Shown: positions 41,490 to 53,690 of the stretch, piece after piece
Position numbering within the stretch: position 1 is the first letter of the stretch
Layout of the letters: every line of letters begins with the position of its first letter
Source of the DNA: Nephrocerus scutellatus
Lineage: Eukaryota; Arthropoda; Insecta; Diptera; Pipunculidae
Direction: 5' to 3'
Length of the DNA stretch: 64,000 nucleotides
NCBI GenBank assembly: GCA_947095585.1
Contig: OX352763.1
Coordinates: 103,519,908 to 103,583,907 of the forward strand
Position numbers and translations under genes: made by a program
Notes under the pieces: generated by a model
Databases searched by the model: none
What the model saw: the letters and a program-made list of their open reading frames with translations, nothing else
Told to the model about the DNA's origin: nothing

Positions 41490-43796
41490 ATTTTAAATAT
41501 CGACGAAAATAAAAAGAAAACAAAAATTAAGGGTGGCTCAGTAAAAACAACAAAATCACATTAAAAAGAAATCCGAAATTTTTTATGAGTTTGGAAAACA
41601 TGTTTACTTTTGGAACGATGAATTTAAAAAGTTATTTTTTTTTCAATAAAATTTATATAATTATGTGTATAATCTTTTTTATTTTTAAATTTTTTTTATA
41701 ATTACATATTGGACTTATTCGATAGTTGGTGCGTATTAAAGTAGTTAAGTGATGTTCGTCGGTATTTTTACCATGTGGCATGGTCTTTATTATTGATTTA
41801 GTACCGTTAACCGTCGACAATCCAATTTGCAATTTGATATTCTGTATGTATTATCTTTTGGTTACCGGCTGCGACAAAACAAAGCAACGTCGGAAATCGA
41901 AAAATTCGGGAATTCCGAGCAAACTGCATTATAACTTATATTACTAAAAGGTAAAGCAGTAAATTTGTAAAATATTCCGACAAATTTTATGATTATCAAT
42001 ATCAGTATAACGTATAATTATCTGTACTATAAACTGCGTGCTGAATTTTTCACTTTTTTGTGAAACGAAAAATGGTCGAATTTTTATGGTGATGCATCTA
42101 AGCAGTATATTCAAGGTAAGTATTTTTAAGACCATCTCTCCTTATTGTGTAAATTTAATAACTAAGGTCTCATGATCAGATGTCATCCTAGTGGAGCTAT
42201 TGCATTTGTTTTGTTAATACAGCAATTAGCCCCGCAAAATCAAAATACTGCATAAAATGCTATCTGTTTAAAAGATGATGGAGTGCTCCCTCAAAGTCAG
42301 AGCTTTCTAAAATACTATTTGAAATAACAGCCCATAACTAAACAGTAATTATATTATAACTATAAGATTAGTAAATTAACAATTTTATTTGCAATGCACA
42401 AATGTGTGAAAGTGTTCAGCTGTGATGGAATCTCATCTAATCTGAACGAGATTAGGCTAACATTTCTTTACACAACGAGCAGCAATTTAAGGTTTTCCTT
42501 TCTTAAACCTGCTCGAGGTTGAATAAAATTTTGGAGTTTACCAATTAGCCACAGTTCATGGCATCTGATGCTTCCAAGAAGTGAATTTGAGGTTAGTAGA
42601 CTCCATAGTTTTTATCTTTAGTTTTTGATTATAACTTTACTTTTAGTGAGAAGCTTTTGTGGTAAAAGTGAATGTGAATATTGAAATGATAAATAGAGAC
42701 TTTCTAATTTGATTTTCTAATTGAAATCTGAAGAAACGAGAAAGGAGAGTTGAGCGAGTAACATGCGGAATTGAAAGTATATTACCAAGTATGATAAAAA
42801 AAAATTATTTTATAAAAATGCATGACCGTGAATGAAATAACTTCTATTAGTATCTTATTAAATTGTTATAAATGAAATCCAATTGTTTTTTTTTTAGCCG
42901 CCCAACAAGAACAAAGAACGGGTAAGCTGTCAAAGTGAAAGAGTTTTTGGGGTTTTTGTGGTGAAGCGTTGAAAACCTAAACCAAATTTGAAAAACCGGG
43001 AAATTCGTCTGCCTAACAACAAATCAACCACCAACGACAACAACAACAACAATAGCAGTACTACAGCATCTTAAACATCAACATTAATATTCAGAATCAT
43101 CAACAGAGCATCAACACGGCATTCGTCGATTTGCTCAAACCATACCCGAAACTATACTCATGGGGTCACTTTGGGAGTTTTGGGGTTTTCGTGGTGAAAG
43201 CGTTGCAAATAAAAAGAGAAACCGAAACCAAATTTGAAAAACCGAAAAGTTCGTCTGCCTGCTCTCTCTCTTTCCTGTCTAGCTGGGTACCAGTGTCGGT
43301 TACAAAACTTTGGAAATAACCCTAACCCCTGGTACAGTTTGCAAATAGACCGAAAAACAAAAACCACGACAGATAATTCTTAACAACAGACAACACCAAC
43401 AACAACAACTGCAGTACTATAGCAGCTTAATCACCAACAATAAACTCAACATTAAAAAAAAGAACTGCATCATCAACAGAGCATTCATCCTCCAGTGTTT
43501 CACACACTGGACAAAGAATCTTCAACTCAGCATCATCAATCATCAACAACAACATCAACAGAGCATCAATACGACCATACACGATTTGCTCAAACCATAC
43601 CCGAATCTATACTCAGTTGTCAAAGTGACAGAGTTTTTGGGGTTTTTGTGGGCAAAGCGTTGAAATCCATAACCACATTTGACAAACTGATAAATGCGTC
43701 TATTTGCTCTCTTCGCTATCTTGCTGAGTAAACGAAACCTTACCCATCGAATGCCAACGGGTAACAAAGATACAGTGTCGGTTACAAAACTTTGCT
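41490..43796 (-). repeat. Large repeat copy B (orientation -)
   Basis: Diverged reverse-complement relative of copy A and close reverse complement of copy B' (51648-53343). Shares TTTTTAAGACCATCTCTCC, the AACGAGATTAGGCTAACATT segment and the blocks around GTGTCGGTTACAAAACTTTG. The inner end (41490-41940) is more diverged than the rest. Confidence 0.82.
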
Positions 43797-44449
43797 GTAT
43801 TATTCCCTTAAAAATCATTGATACTTTTCTTTGTGAACAGAAAACCCACCGAATCAAATTCTTTTTCTCGCCTTTAATTTATATACACAATTGAAATCAA
43901 CATTTAGAGTGGAATTGTTCTTCAATAAGAAAAAAATTCACTCAAAACGATCGTAAATTTTACAGAACCTGCACAGCTGGTCACAATCGCAAATCGCAAT
44001 TCACATCTTTCATCCGTACAACTTCTCATGGTAACTAAATAAAAGTATTTAGCTTACGCGTCGACGTTTTTTTGGTAAGAAGAATTTAAGAGAAAAATTT
44101 CATTCTTTGAGGACGAAATAATTCTATGAAGTTTGATCAAAACGATTTCTCTCCAAAATCATAGTTTTGAATTACGGGCTTTTTAAACTTAATTAGTTTC
44201 ACCGTACAACTTCTCATGGTAGGTTTTAAGAGTAAATCCTTCCCCTAGTAATTTCCGTTGTGCATTATTATCGTTGACACTTTTCAAGGGGTGTTTCTAT
44301 GAAAAAGCAATTGCTAAAAAAAATTGACGATGGGGTGGTGCTGGAGAAAAAACCGATCCTCATCGATGTATGGCTACATCTGCCAAACCAGGCTATACCG
44401 AGGTTTGTACATTACTGGTATAATTCTTTATAAAAAGGATAAATTTTAC
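43797..44449. other. Unassigned spacer with a repeated 21-base word
   Basis: No gene seen. CCGTACAACTTCTCATGGTA occurs at about 44016 and 44202 with unrelated sequence between; its origin is unknown. Confidence 0.45.
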
Positions 44450-44968
44450 AAATTCACACCGGTAATTACTTATTAGTTATTACTCACTTTTATGAGAGTA
44501 TTATTCATAAATAAAAATGCAAAACAAGTTCGTTTATTCACAAATCAAAATTTTAGTTACCAAATAGAAAAAGTTCACAAATTAACATTGGTGATTACTT
44601 ATTATTCGCTTTTATAACAATATTATTTATAAATAAAAATACAAGTAAAGTTCGTTTATTCACAAATTACAACTTGAAATAACAGAGAAGTTTACAAATG
44701 AACGCTGGTGCTTACTTATTATTCACTCTTATAATATATCATTCATAAATAAAAATAAAATTCGAGTTCCTTTATTTACAAATTACAACTTTAACTAACG
44801 AATAGCAAGAGTTCACAAATTCACACTGATGAGTACTTATTACTCACTTTTATAAGACTATTTATAAATTCATTCATATTCATAAATAAAAATACAATCC
44901 AAGTTCGTTTATTCGAAAATTACAACTTTAATTAACAAATAGCAAAAGTTCACAAATTCGCACTGGTT
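44450..44968. repeat. Tandem array, roughly 116-137-bp units, about four copies
   Basis: Repeated order: GTTCACAAATTCACAC, ACTTATTA.TCAC.TTTAT, CATAAATAAAAATACAA, GTTCGTTTATTCACAAATTA. The word TTCGTTTATT (or TTCCTTTATT) recurs at 44529, 44651, 44767 and 44904, so unit length varies. AT-rich satellite-like sequence. Confidence 0.88.
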
Positions 44969-45339
44969 ATTATGAGGGCATGTGCATGTGCACCGATTAA
45001 CAGTTATAACCGTATTTAGTCAAAGAAATAATATAAATGCTATAAGGAAAATTTAATGATAAAATAGCATTTGTTTATAGCATTTACACACTACGTGACT
45101 ATTTTGTCATGTTGACATTATTGATTCGGCTACAGACATTATGCCACGGGCATTTTTAAAATTTGTTGTTTAATGGCAATATTGTGGTTTGTATAGTTAT
45201 TTAGTCACACGGAAAATTTAGCTTGCATTCCATATGGCTACTTTTCTATATATGCTATTTAGTAAATTTCGCGACAAAATAACGTTTATTTAAATTCTCG
45301 TATATTAACTTCACGTGCCCGTGTGTTTTGTTTGTTTGT
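44969..45339. other. AT-rich spacer
   Basis: No coding signal or recognisable element end. Confidence 0.5.
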
Positions 45340-45680
45340 CGATTTTCCCAAATTTTATATACATGTGTAACTTCGATGGAGACAACACTTTTGTAAAAAT
45401 TTTGGAGACCCAGGGGTCGTGACTCGTGAGACCCCATACACATTGTTTAAAAAATTAACCGGATTTTCTTCAAATGTTATACACATGTGTTTCTCCGATG
45501 GACATGTTGTCGTGAGGCCCCATACAAATTTTTTAAAAAAATTAACCTGATTTTATTAAAATTTTAAACACCTATATAATAACCAGATTTTCTTCAAATT
45601 TTATACACATGTGTGTCCTGAAACCCGAGGGGTGGGTGCCCATATAAATTTTTTTAAATTAGCCCGATTTTTTTGAAATT
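45340..45680. repeat. Imperfect tandem repeat, about 110-bp units
   Basis: Three degraded units share ATTTTCTTCAAATTTTATAC, ACATGTGTTTCTCCGATGG, GTGAGACCCCATACA and TTTAAAAAATTAACC. Unit boundaries are blurred by indels. Confidence 0.7.
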
Positions 45681-45689
45681 CGGGCATAT

Positions 45690-46165
45690 TTAGTCGCTCG
45701 AGGTTTTACACAACAATACGGAGTCGACTACTTTGAGAAGTTCAGTCCTGTTTTTATCGTTTCGCATCAATTCGTACAATTTTGTCGTTGATCGTCATTA
45801 ACAGAATGAAGCTGGTGTAGTAAACTGCATTCTTGTACGGTTATTTGAAAGAGGACGTTGACATGATCAACCTAAGTGATTCGACGATGGTAAGAGAAAA
45901 ATCTGCAAATTGGCAAAGAGCCAAAGGCTTGAAGCAATTTTCGAGATGTTGGATCCGTAAATTTACGTCATTTATTAAAAGATTTAACCTCACAACAAGA
46001 TTGCGTATGCGAATTTTTGAGTATAAATGGAAATAATAAAATATATTTAGACATTTATGTAGATGACTGATTAATTGCAAGAGCTGACGAAAAATTTGTT
46101 GAACCTGTTGCGGCGTGTAAACTCTTTAATTTCAAGCAAGAGACACTTCTTTTCTAAAGTATCTT
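45690..46165 (+). pseudogene. Copia reverse transcriptase fragment
   Basis: RGFTQQYGVDYFEKFSPVF (about 45697), then the frame breaks. Next come FLYGYLKEDVDMINLS (about 45835), LKQFSRCW (about 45930), and a YVDD box at about 46050 preceded by IYLDI and followed by a TGA. The order matches the Ty1/copia RT. The two copia pieces in this window (here and 14130-14592) overlap in the GF.Q..G.DY region and are in opposite orientation. Confidence 0.8.
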
Positions 46166-46479
46166 CTTTCTAAAATCTACATCGCTTGCAGTTGCCTTTT
46201 TTGCCAGTCGCAACCTCACAACTCGCAAATAATAAAAACGTATATTTAAAGTTAGTATGTAAAGTTAGTAGTTTTATAATAATAAAGCGAATATTTTTAT
46301 AGTCGTTTGGTGTTGTTTGGTAATAAAAAGAACAAAAAATTTACTTTCTGCACATACACTGGATTTGCTCGAATTAGTCGTAACTACGTTGAATATTGTT
46401 CTCGCCTTATTAAATATATAATGAATGACTATTAAAAACTCTATTCTTCTAGTCGTGGAAGAAAGATTGATCCTTGGAA
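46166..46479. other. AT-rich spacer
   Basis: Contains ATATTTAAAGTTAGTATGTAAAGTTAGTAG (a short direct repeat of AAAGTTAGTA). No gene seen. Confidence 0.45.
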
Positions 46480-47160
46480 CCGGTTATCAACGCCGAAAAT
46501 TCATTTTCATTTCGTTCATTTAGTATCTTCGCAGCACATCCGAGCATAACCTTGTCGCGCATATTCAACTTAAATCGAAAAATATCCAGGAGTGAAGGCC
46601 ACACTTGTGTCGGTTCAAGCGAGAACTTGTCGCTTATCGGTGCAAGGCGCTGATTTCCATCAATCGTTCGCGAACGCAAGTTGCAACTCGTCAAGGCGCT
46701 GGAGACGATCGAAGCTAAATACTTAGAGGCGCTTAAGTTGCTACGGGAAAGATACGAAAATAAGCGCATAATTTTTCAGGCGAACACTCAACTCAATCAC
46801 AAGGTCAGCATCGTCACTTCGAAATCTTGTTGGCACCGTAAACTGCAACATTTCTGCTCTCCGTAGTAGCAAACAAATTAGACCGTCGTTAGCGAAATTG
46901 GAAGAGCAAGCGGCTAATGATAAATTGCTAGTTTGGAAGGATTTTGAGAGATGACTAACACGACGTTTCCATGCATTGGAAAACAAGAAATACAACTCAG
47001 GCCCTAGTTCATCATCGCTATCAAAATTGCCTCCCGCTTAGCCGATCATTAATCGATAATTCCGCTGTAGCACTACTTTAAGTGCAACCGTGTCAAGTTC
47101 TCGAAAATGGCAGTGCGTGCTTTGGAACAGCCAGGATCATGGTATCACTCGTTGTCAAAA
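46480..47160 (+). pseudogene. BEL/Pao gag fragment (element 3)
   Basis: A short frame reads LVKALETIEAKYLEALKLLR then ERYENKRIIFQANTQ (46684-46800), the conserved DUF1759 segment (..Y..A...L..RY...R.I...). Later pieces, GPSSSSLSKLPPA and a degenerate zinc-knuckle-like WQCVLWNSQDHGITRCQKF, follow near 47005-47150. Much of this segment (46735-47040) recurs on the minus strand at 62560-62905. Confidence 0.72.
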
Positions 47161-47950
47161 GTTCAACTCATTAGGGGATAGCATAGTCATCTTTTGTAGT
47201 TGCCTTTCGGTGCAATGAAGCTTTCTCTCTCCAACGCAGTAAAAACCTACCTGTTTCGTTAGATCGTTCTTAATTGGCTAGCGGCTCACTCAGCTAACTG
47301 GACCACCTTCGTGTCTGTTTGACGCTACAATTCAACGGTTGACTGAAAAAAATGCCTGGAATCACGTGAGTACATAGAATAATCCGGCAGATTTTTTTTC
47401 AAGCTTAGCCCCTGACCCTGGACCTAGGTTTTTGGACCTTGATATCACATATTGGCCAGCGCAAGACAAGTCAGTAGAAGTGGAAAATTCGCCGGAACGT
47501 TGAAGAAGAACGACAACGTTGTTTCATCGTGTTGATTTGTCAATTCATACAAAGGCACTTATATTTAAGCGCATATTTAAGCAAAAAAGTTGTTTATTGT
47601 GACAATGACACAAATTTCCTCGGTGCTCGTCATCACAGATAGAATCTAATTTAGACACATACCTCCGCGATCCCCACATTTTGGCGGTTTGTGGGAGGCA
47701 GCGGCAAAATCTGCCAAGCACACCCTCAATCAAATCCTCGGGGCATCCGACCTGACAATGAAGCTTACACGGTAATCGCCCAAATCGAGGCCGTATTGAA
47801 TTCGCGGCAACTCACACCGATGTCATAGAATTTGTCAGATTATTCGGCACTCACACCCGGTCATTTTTTAATTGGGGAACCGCTAAATACAATAATTCAA
47901 AATTATTATTGTATTTATAACAACGATGAGCAGTTCAGGATATCCCTAAC
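47161..47950 (+). pseudogene. BEL/Pao polyprotein end and integrase fragment
   Basis: Short blocks in changing frames: KNAWNHVS and NNPADFFS (the WRHV..NPAD block before integrase in BEL/Pao), then HFGGLWEAAAKSAKHTLNQI and LGASDLTMKL (about 47680-47770), typical of the BEL integrase C-terminal half. Further pieces of the ..LTPGHFLIG.PL block are in another frame near 47855. RT and most of the integrase core are missing. Confidence 0.72.
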
Positions 47951-48714
47951 AAAGCAATTCCAAAGATTACATTTCAATGCTTACGAAAATTGTTGGAGAT
48001 TGTTTTAAATTATTTTTCATATGTTGCATATCTTGAATTTCTTTATATTACTCGATATATTTATTCTAAAATATTGTAGCACATAAACCCATATTGAAAT
48101 ACATATGTACACGACAGTTCAGTTCACTAATTGAGGCACATTCTGTAGGTAAATGAAGCCATCTTAAAAATTCCAGTGGCACTTTTATTTCGGTGACTCA
48201 CGGACAAAAGACAGAAGAAAAAGGGAAAGATACACGAAAAACAAATGAGAAATATTTTGTGGTTCAAATGAAATATACAGCCACGGCACACAAGTAGACA
48301 GATTATTTTCTTTCAGTACTTATTTAAAATTAATTGAATCTCAAGTGAATTGTGTGTAAGAGTGAATAATTTTTTGGTTCCAATTAGAGATTTTGGTAAG
48401 TTGGAAATACGTATTAAAAAGTTTTCTTGGAAGGTTTATGTAGTCTTGCACTTTTTTTTTTTTTAACAATTTCAATCTTAAATGAATAAAACTGACTTGT
48501 AAATATTATTTCTCAAGACTTTGGACTAGGTAATTTTCTAAGTACATTTATTTTAATGTGTTATATTTAATGTGATCATTTCTATTTTTATGTTCAGCAT
48601 ACAAGTATGAAGTACCTGCATGTAAGTACTACTAGTGTGGACCTAATTTACGACTTTTCTTTCTGAATTATTAGCCGACTAACATAAACTAATCCAAGCA
48701 CTCACGCCATTATC
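47951..48714. other. AT-rich spacer
   Basis: No coding signal recognised. A poly-T run lies at 48452-48465. It could include the 5' part of the hAT-like element that follows. Confidence 0.5.
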
Positions 48715-50465
48715 ATGTCACAAAAACGTTCATCCGGTTTCGAATTCCGGAAAAAAATACGAGGGAGATTGAAGCCAAAAATTTGGGAAGTTCGGTAAGA
48801 AAATCGGCAGTCACACAGGGAGATAATAGACAGGAATATGATGCATTCCATGATGATTAAGACCCCTATGTCTGGATCTGAGAACAATTTAGAAAAAGAA
48901 AATAATGATGACTCATTTGGACCTTTTCAACTAGACCTGACCAAATTCTGAAATTCAAATAGTAGGGACACCTGAAACTGATAAGACCCAATTAGACGAA
49001 AACGATCCTGTTTCTTGGTTACCCTAAACTGATTCCGCTCGTAGTTTTCTTGTCGAGAAAGGTCCTGATCAAAGAAAAGGTAATACAAACATTTCTCCAA
49101 ATGATGACGAACGAAGAAGAAAATTTCATATGCATTGGTTTACAAAAATGATGGTACCCAGACCATGGTTGATGTACAGTAAAAAAAGAGATGCAATATT
49201 TTGTTTCCCATGTATACTTTTCAGTTCTTCCTCGACTAAGCAAATAAGACCAGCACTTGCTGATGCACAAAAGGGATTTAATGATTTCGTCACTTAAGTC
49301 CACTTAGCACGAAAACATAAGATTTCATAAAAAAATTGTATTAAATGAAAAACGCTAGAACAGCAAATAAAAAGTAAGACCACAATAGATACATCTTAAC
49401 AAAAAGCTATTGACCAAGAAACAAAAAAGTGGAAACATATTTTAAAAGTTTGTACTAGCATTGTATTTTAGTGCATGGAAAATAATTTACCTCTCAGGGA
49501 CTCTCATGACCATATAGAAGAATCAGGATCTGGGGTTTTCTTAAGTGCAGTGGATATGATTTCAAAATTCGATCCTGAACTAAGAGCACACATCGAATCG
49601 CTCCAGAAAGGAAATATTTCATATTTTACGCCATATATTCCAAACGAACTAATGGATATTCTTGCGTCTGAGGGCAAAAAACAAATTTTAGACGACGTTC
49701 GTGCGGCAAAATACTTTTCTATACTTTTTGATTGTACGCCAGACGTATCCAGACGAGATGTCACAAATATTGAGATTCGTAAAAATATCCGAACAAAAAG
49801 TGACAATCGAAGAAAGTTTTATAGATTTCATCCAGTCTTATTAAAAATTGGGCGAGGGATTGTCAAAAGAAATTTTAGACAAACTAGAAGTGGACGGATT
49901 AAACATACAAGATGTCCGTGGCCAAGGCAACGACAATGGAAGTAATATGGCGGAGTGCAAACCAAAATAAAACAAATAAATGAAAATGCTGATTACGCCT
50001 GTGCAGCGCATTCTTCGAATATATCTGGCGTAAACGAAGCTAGTGTGACATGATATGATCACGTTTTTCGGAATAATCCAGGAAATATTTGTGTTTTTTT
50101 CGAGTTATACGGTCAAATGGTCAGAAACTTTAATGAAGCCCTTGTAAATTTCTTTAAAAACACGCTGACACTAGGTGGGCCCCTAAAGCTAGAGCCGTCA
50201 AAGCTTTAAACATGCAAATACCACAAATTTGGCAAGTGCTTCTAACTACCAACAATTTTAATACGGAAACAACTGCTACAGCTAAAAACCTAATGGACAT
50301 AATAAACTTAAAATTTATATGTACCCCGCAAATTTGGGATCAAGTTTTGAAATCTGTTGATAGAGTAAAATTTGCTTTACAGTCGAAAACCATAACTATC
50401 GACAAAGCCTCAGAATTAATCGAGGGATTGACTTTCCAACTGATTTCGTTGCTTGATCGCAGATG
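48715..50465 (+). pseudogene. hAT-like transposase, ZMYM1/DUF4371 type
   Basis: Starts MSQKRSSGFEFRKKIRGRLK. A TTF-type zinc finger region reads RRKFHMHWFTKMMVPRPWLM then KKRDAIFCFPCILF (49100-49230). The DUF4371 part carries GSGVFLSAVDMISKFDPELR, SYFTPYIPNELMDILASEG and AAKYFSILFDCTPDVSRRDV (49520-49760); the FD.TPD block holds the first acidic residue. C-terminal pieces occur at 50020-50465 (WAPKARAVKALN, TATAKNLMDIINLKFICT). Stops or shifts lie at 48799, 49024, 49297, 49780 and 49943. The closest known proteins are zinc finger MYM-type 1-like transposase derivatives. Confidence 0.78.
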
Positions 50466-51426
50466 ATCCAACTGATTACTATTGCTTACACTAAAAAGCG
50501 CATTTTTTTGGTCACAATACCATTCTTTCACTTTAACTTTACCCGACGTTTCACGGCTGCCCCGCCACAATGATCGCCCAGCCAACCAATTACCCTCGCA
50601 CTGACCTTCCACCAACTGAATCCCAAAAAAGCGTTTTCAGTTTTTCCCGAATTTTCCAATATTCCAGGTAACTTTACCAATTTTTCTTTCCGTATAAACC
50701 TTACCTAGATTATGATGAATATTTAAAAATAAAAATGAGCCAAATATGTAAAGCCGTTCTCATGTGATGCCCTTACAAACGAACAGCATTTTATTTTTAT
50801 TTATTTAGAAGATTCTGTAAGGATGAGAAAGTACATCCTTTTGTAAAATTTGAAAATTCTAAAAGATGTTATAAATATCCATAAAACACAAAAATATGAC
50901 TTTATTATTTTAATCAGCTAGTTATTATATGAAAATATCATACGATAAGGTTCCGAAAAAATAATATTATTATAACTAATAATTATACTATACAATTATG
51001 GATATATTACAATGAGAAAGAAAAACTATACATAACTGACACTTCTATTCAGGAGCTAGATCTGCTCTGTCGAAAGTTTAAATAAAATCTAATATTTTTA
51101 TAAAATCATCAGGTTTTCTATTATTTTCTGTTCCATTGAAACTATAGAGAAAACGTTTTAAATTTGCGCACGCGTGAAGTGGTCGCCCCTACCATTACAA
51201 TGCACGGCCATACTCGTTGGCCTTGAAATGCGTAGACGTTAAGGAAAAGGATGAGAAAGGGGAGTTGTGTTTTGATGTCTGGGTATCATATAGTTTTGTG
51301 GAAAAACAGAGCTTCGCAAAGCATTCCACATACGCTGTACTGCTGGAGAACGTATCTCCGAAAATGGGATGATGAGCATTTAGGAGGGCTATGGGTATTT
51401 CGGTTGAATACAAGGAGGGGTGTTGG
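50466..51426. other. Unassigned DNA
   Basis: AT-rich with no recognised element. A minus-strand frame (51413-51195, AYVECFAKLCFSTKLYDTQT) has no family I recognise. Confidence 0.4.
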
Positions 51427-53343
51427 AGGTCTTTTTTCGGAATGCTGCTAGTAGAAAATTTTGCTCGTTCGGTTAATTTTCATTGAAATGAGCAACAGTT
51501 GTACAATTTTCGGAACATGTCGTATTGATGCTCTATTGATGATGCAGTTGATTTGTTGTCTGTTGTTCAGATTTCTCTCTCGTTATTTTGGTTTAATGTT
51601 TTATTTGCAAACTGTACTCGGCTACGGTTTGATTTTGAGTTTTATTTGCAAAGTTTTGTAACCGACACTGTATCTTTGCTACCCGTTGGCATTCGATGGG
51701 TAAGGTTTCGTTTACCAGCAAGATAGCGAAGAGAGCAAACAGACGCATTTCTCGGTTTGTCAAATTTGGTTATGGTTTTCAACGCTTTTAGCACAAAACG
51801 CCAAAAACTCTGCCACTTTAACAACTGACCCGTGAGTACAAATTCCGGTATGGTTTGAGCAAATCGAAAAAAATGTATTGATGCTCTGTTGATGTTGTTG
51901 TTGATGATTGATGATGCTGAGTTGAAGATTCTTTGTCCAGTGTGTGAAACACTGGAGGATGAATGCTCTGTTGATGATGCAGTTCTTTTTTTAATGTTGA
52001 GTTTATTGTTGGTGATTAAGCTGCTGTAGTACTGCAGTTGTGGTTGTTGATGTTGTCTGTTGTTAAGATTTCTCTCTCGTGGTTTTTGTTTTACGGTCTA
52101 TTTACAAACTGTACCAGGGTTTAGGGTTATTTCCAAAGTTTTGTAACCGACACTGGTACCCAGTTGGACAGGAAACAGAGAGAGCAAGCAGACGAACTTC
52201 TCGGTTTGTCAAATTTGGTTTAGGTTTCGCTTTCTATTTGCAAAGTGACCCCATGAGTATAGTTTCGGGTATGGTTTGAGCAAATCGAATGTCGTATTGA
52301 TGCTCTGTTGATGATTCTGAATTTTAATGTTGAGTTTATTGTTGATGTTTAAGATGCTGTAGTACTGCTGTTGTTGTTGTCGTCGTTGGTGGTTGATTTG
52401 CTGTCTGTTATTAATATTTCTCTCTCGTGATTTTGGTGTAACGTCCTATTTGCAAACTGTTCCCGGGGTACTGTTTTTATTTTGAGTTTTTTTTGTAACA
52501 CTTTGCTACCCGCCGGAAATCGACGTGTAAGATTTCGTTACTCATCAAGATATCGAAGAGAGAGCAAGCAGACGAATTTCCCGGTTTGTCAAATTTGGTT
52601 TCGGTTTTCAACGCTTCACCACAAAAACCCAAAAAACTCTTTCACTTTGACAGCTTACCCGTAGGTATGGTTTGTGCTTGTTGGGCGGCTGAAAACACAA
52701 TTGGATTTCATTTATAACAATTTGATAAGATACTAATAGAACTTATTTCATGCATTTTGATAAAATAAACATTTTTAACATACTTGGCAATATACTTTCA
52801 ATTCTGGATGTTACTAGCTCAACTCTCCTTTTTCGTCCCTTCAGATTGCAATTAGAAAAGAGTATTTATCATTTCAATATTCATTCACTTTTACCACAAA
52901 AGCTTCTCACTAAAAGTAAAGTTATAATCAAAAACTAAAGATAAAAAATATGGATTCTACTAACCTCAAATTCTTGGAAGCATCAGATGCCATGAACTGT
53001 GGCTAATTGTAAACTCCCAAATTTTATTCAACCTCGAGCAGGTTTATGAAAGGAAAACCTTAAATTGCTGCGCGTTGTGTTAAGAAATGTAAGCCTAATC
53101 TCGTTCGGATAAGATGAGATCCATCACATCTGAAACACTTTCGCATATTTGTGCATTGCAAATAAAATTTTTGATTAATTAATCTTATAGTTATAATATA
53201 ATTACTGTTTTGTTATGGGCTATTATTTCAAATAGTATTTTAGAAAGCTCTGACTATTAGGGAGCACTCCATCATCTTTTGAACAGATGGCATTTTTTTG
53301 CAGTCTTTTGATTTTTCGGGGACAATTGCTGTATTAACAAAAT
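51427..53343 (+). repeat. Large repeat copy B' (orientation +)
   Basis: Reverse complement of copy B over 51648-53343. The outer part (51427-51647) matches copy A from 37939 onward (TTTCGGAATGCTGC). The inner end is truncated at TTAACAAAAT, where a gypsy gag fragment begins. Confidence 0.82.
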
Positions 53344-53690
53344 CAACTCTTTTCATGCTTCATGCAAATTGTTGAATAAGAAGAGGCCATCAAAGCTATA
53401 ATGACATTGCTGGACAAGGGTTTACCAGTGGTGAATTGGGAGGACTAGCAAACTTGCAAAGATCTATGCATTATTTTGAAACGCTTTGAGGAAATGACAT
53501 CCCTTATCAGCGGAGAAAAATATATGACTGGGAGTGTCGTCATTGTGGTAACAAGATGTTTTTTGGCACTTACTACAGCCAAAACAATGGAACTGTCAGC
53601 CAAAGGAGGAGCTGAAATTCAGCAACAAAAAGATACAAAATCTTCCATGAACTACATACAGCAACGTAATAAAAAATCGAAATTTAAGTC
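53343..53690 (+). pseudogene. gypsy gag fragment between repeat copies
   Basis: KRFEEMTSLISGEKYMTGSV and LSAKGGAEIQQQKDTKSSMN are identical in translation to a minus-strand gag segment at 59624-59430. The nucleotide identity starts at AATCAACTC and ends at AAGTCAAGTGT. It is the C-terminal gag part before the zinc knuckle, and the knuckle itself is missing in this copy. Confidence 0.82.

Noticed and set aside
48715..50465. A domesticated ZMYM1-type host gene
   Set aside because: At least five stops or frameshifts, a second degraded copy at 62030-62545, and transposon flanks argue for a dead transposon.
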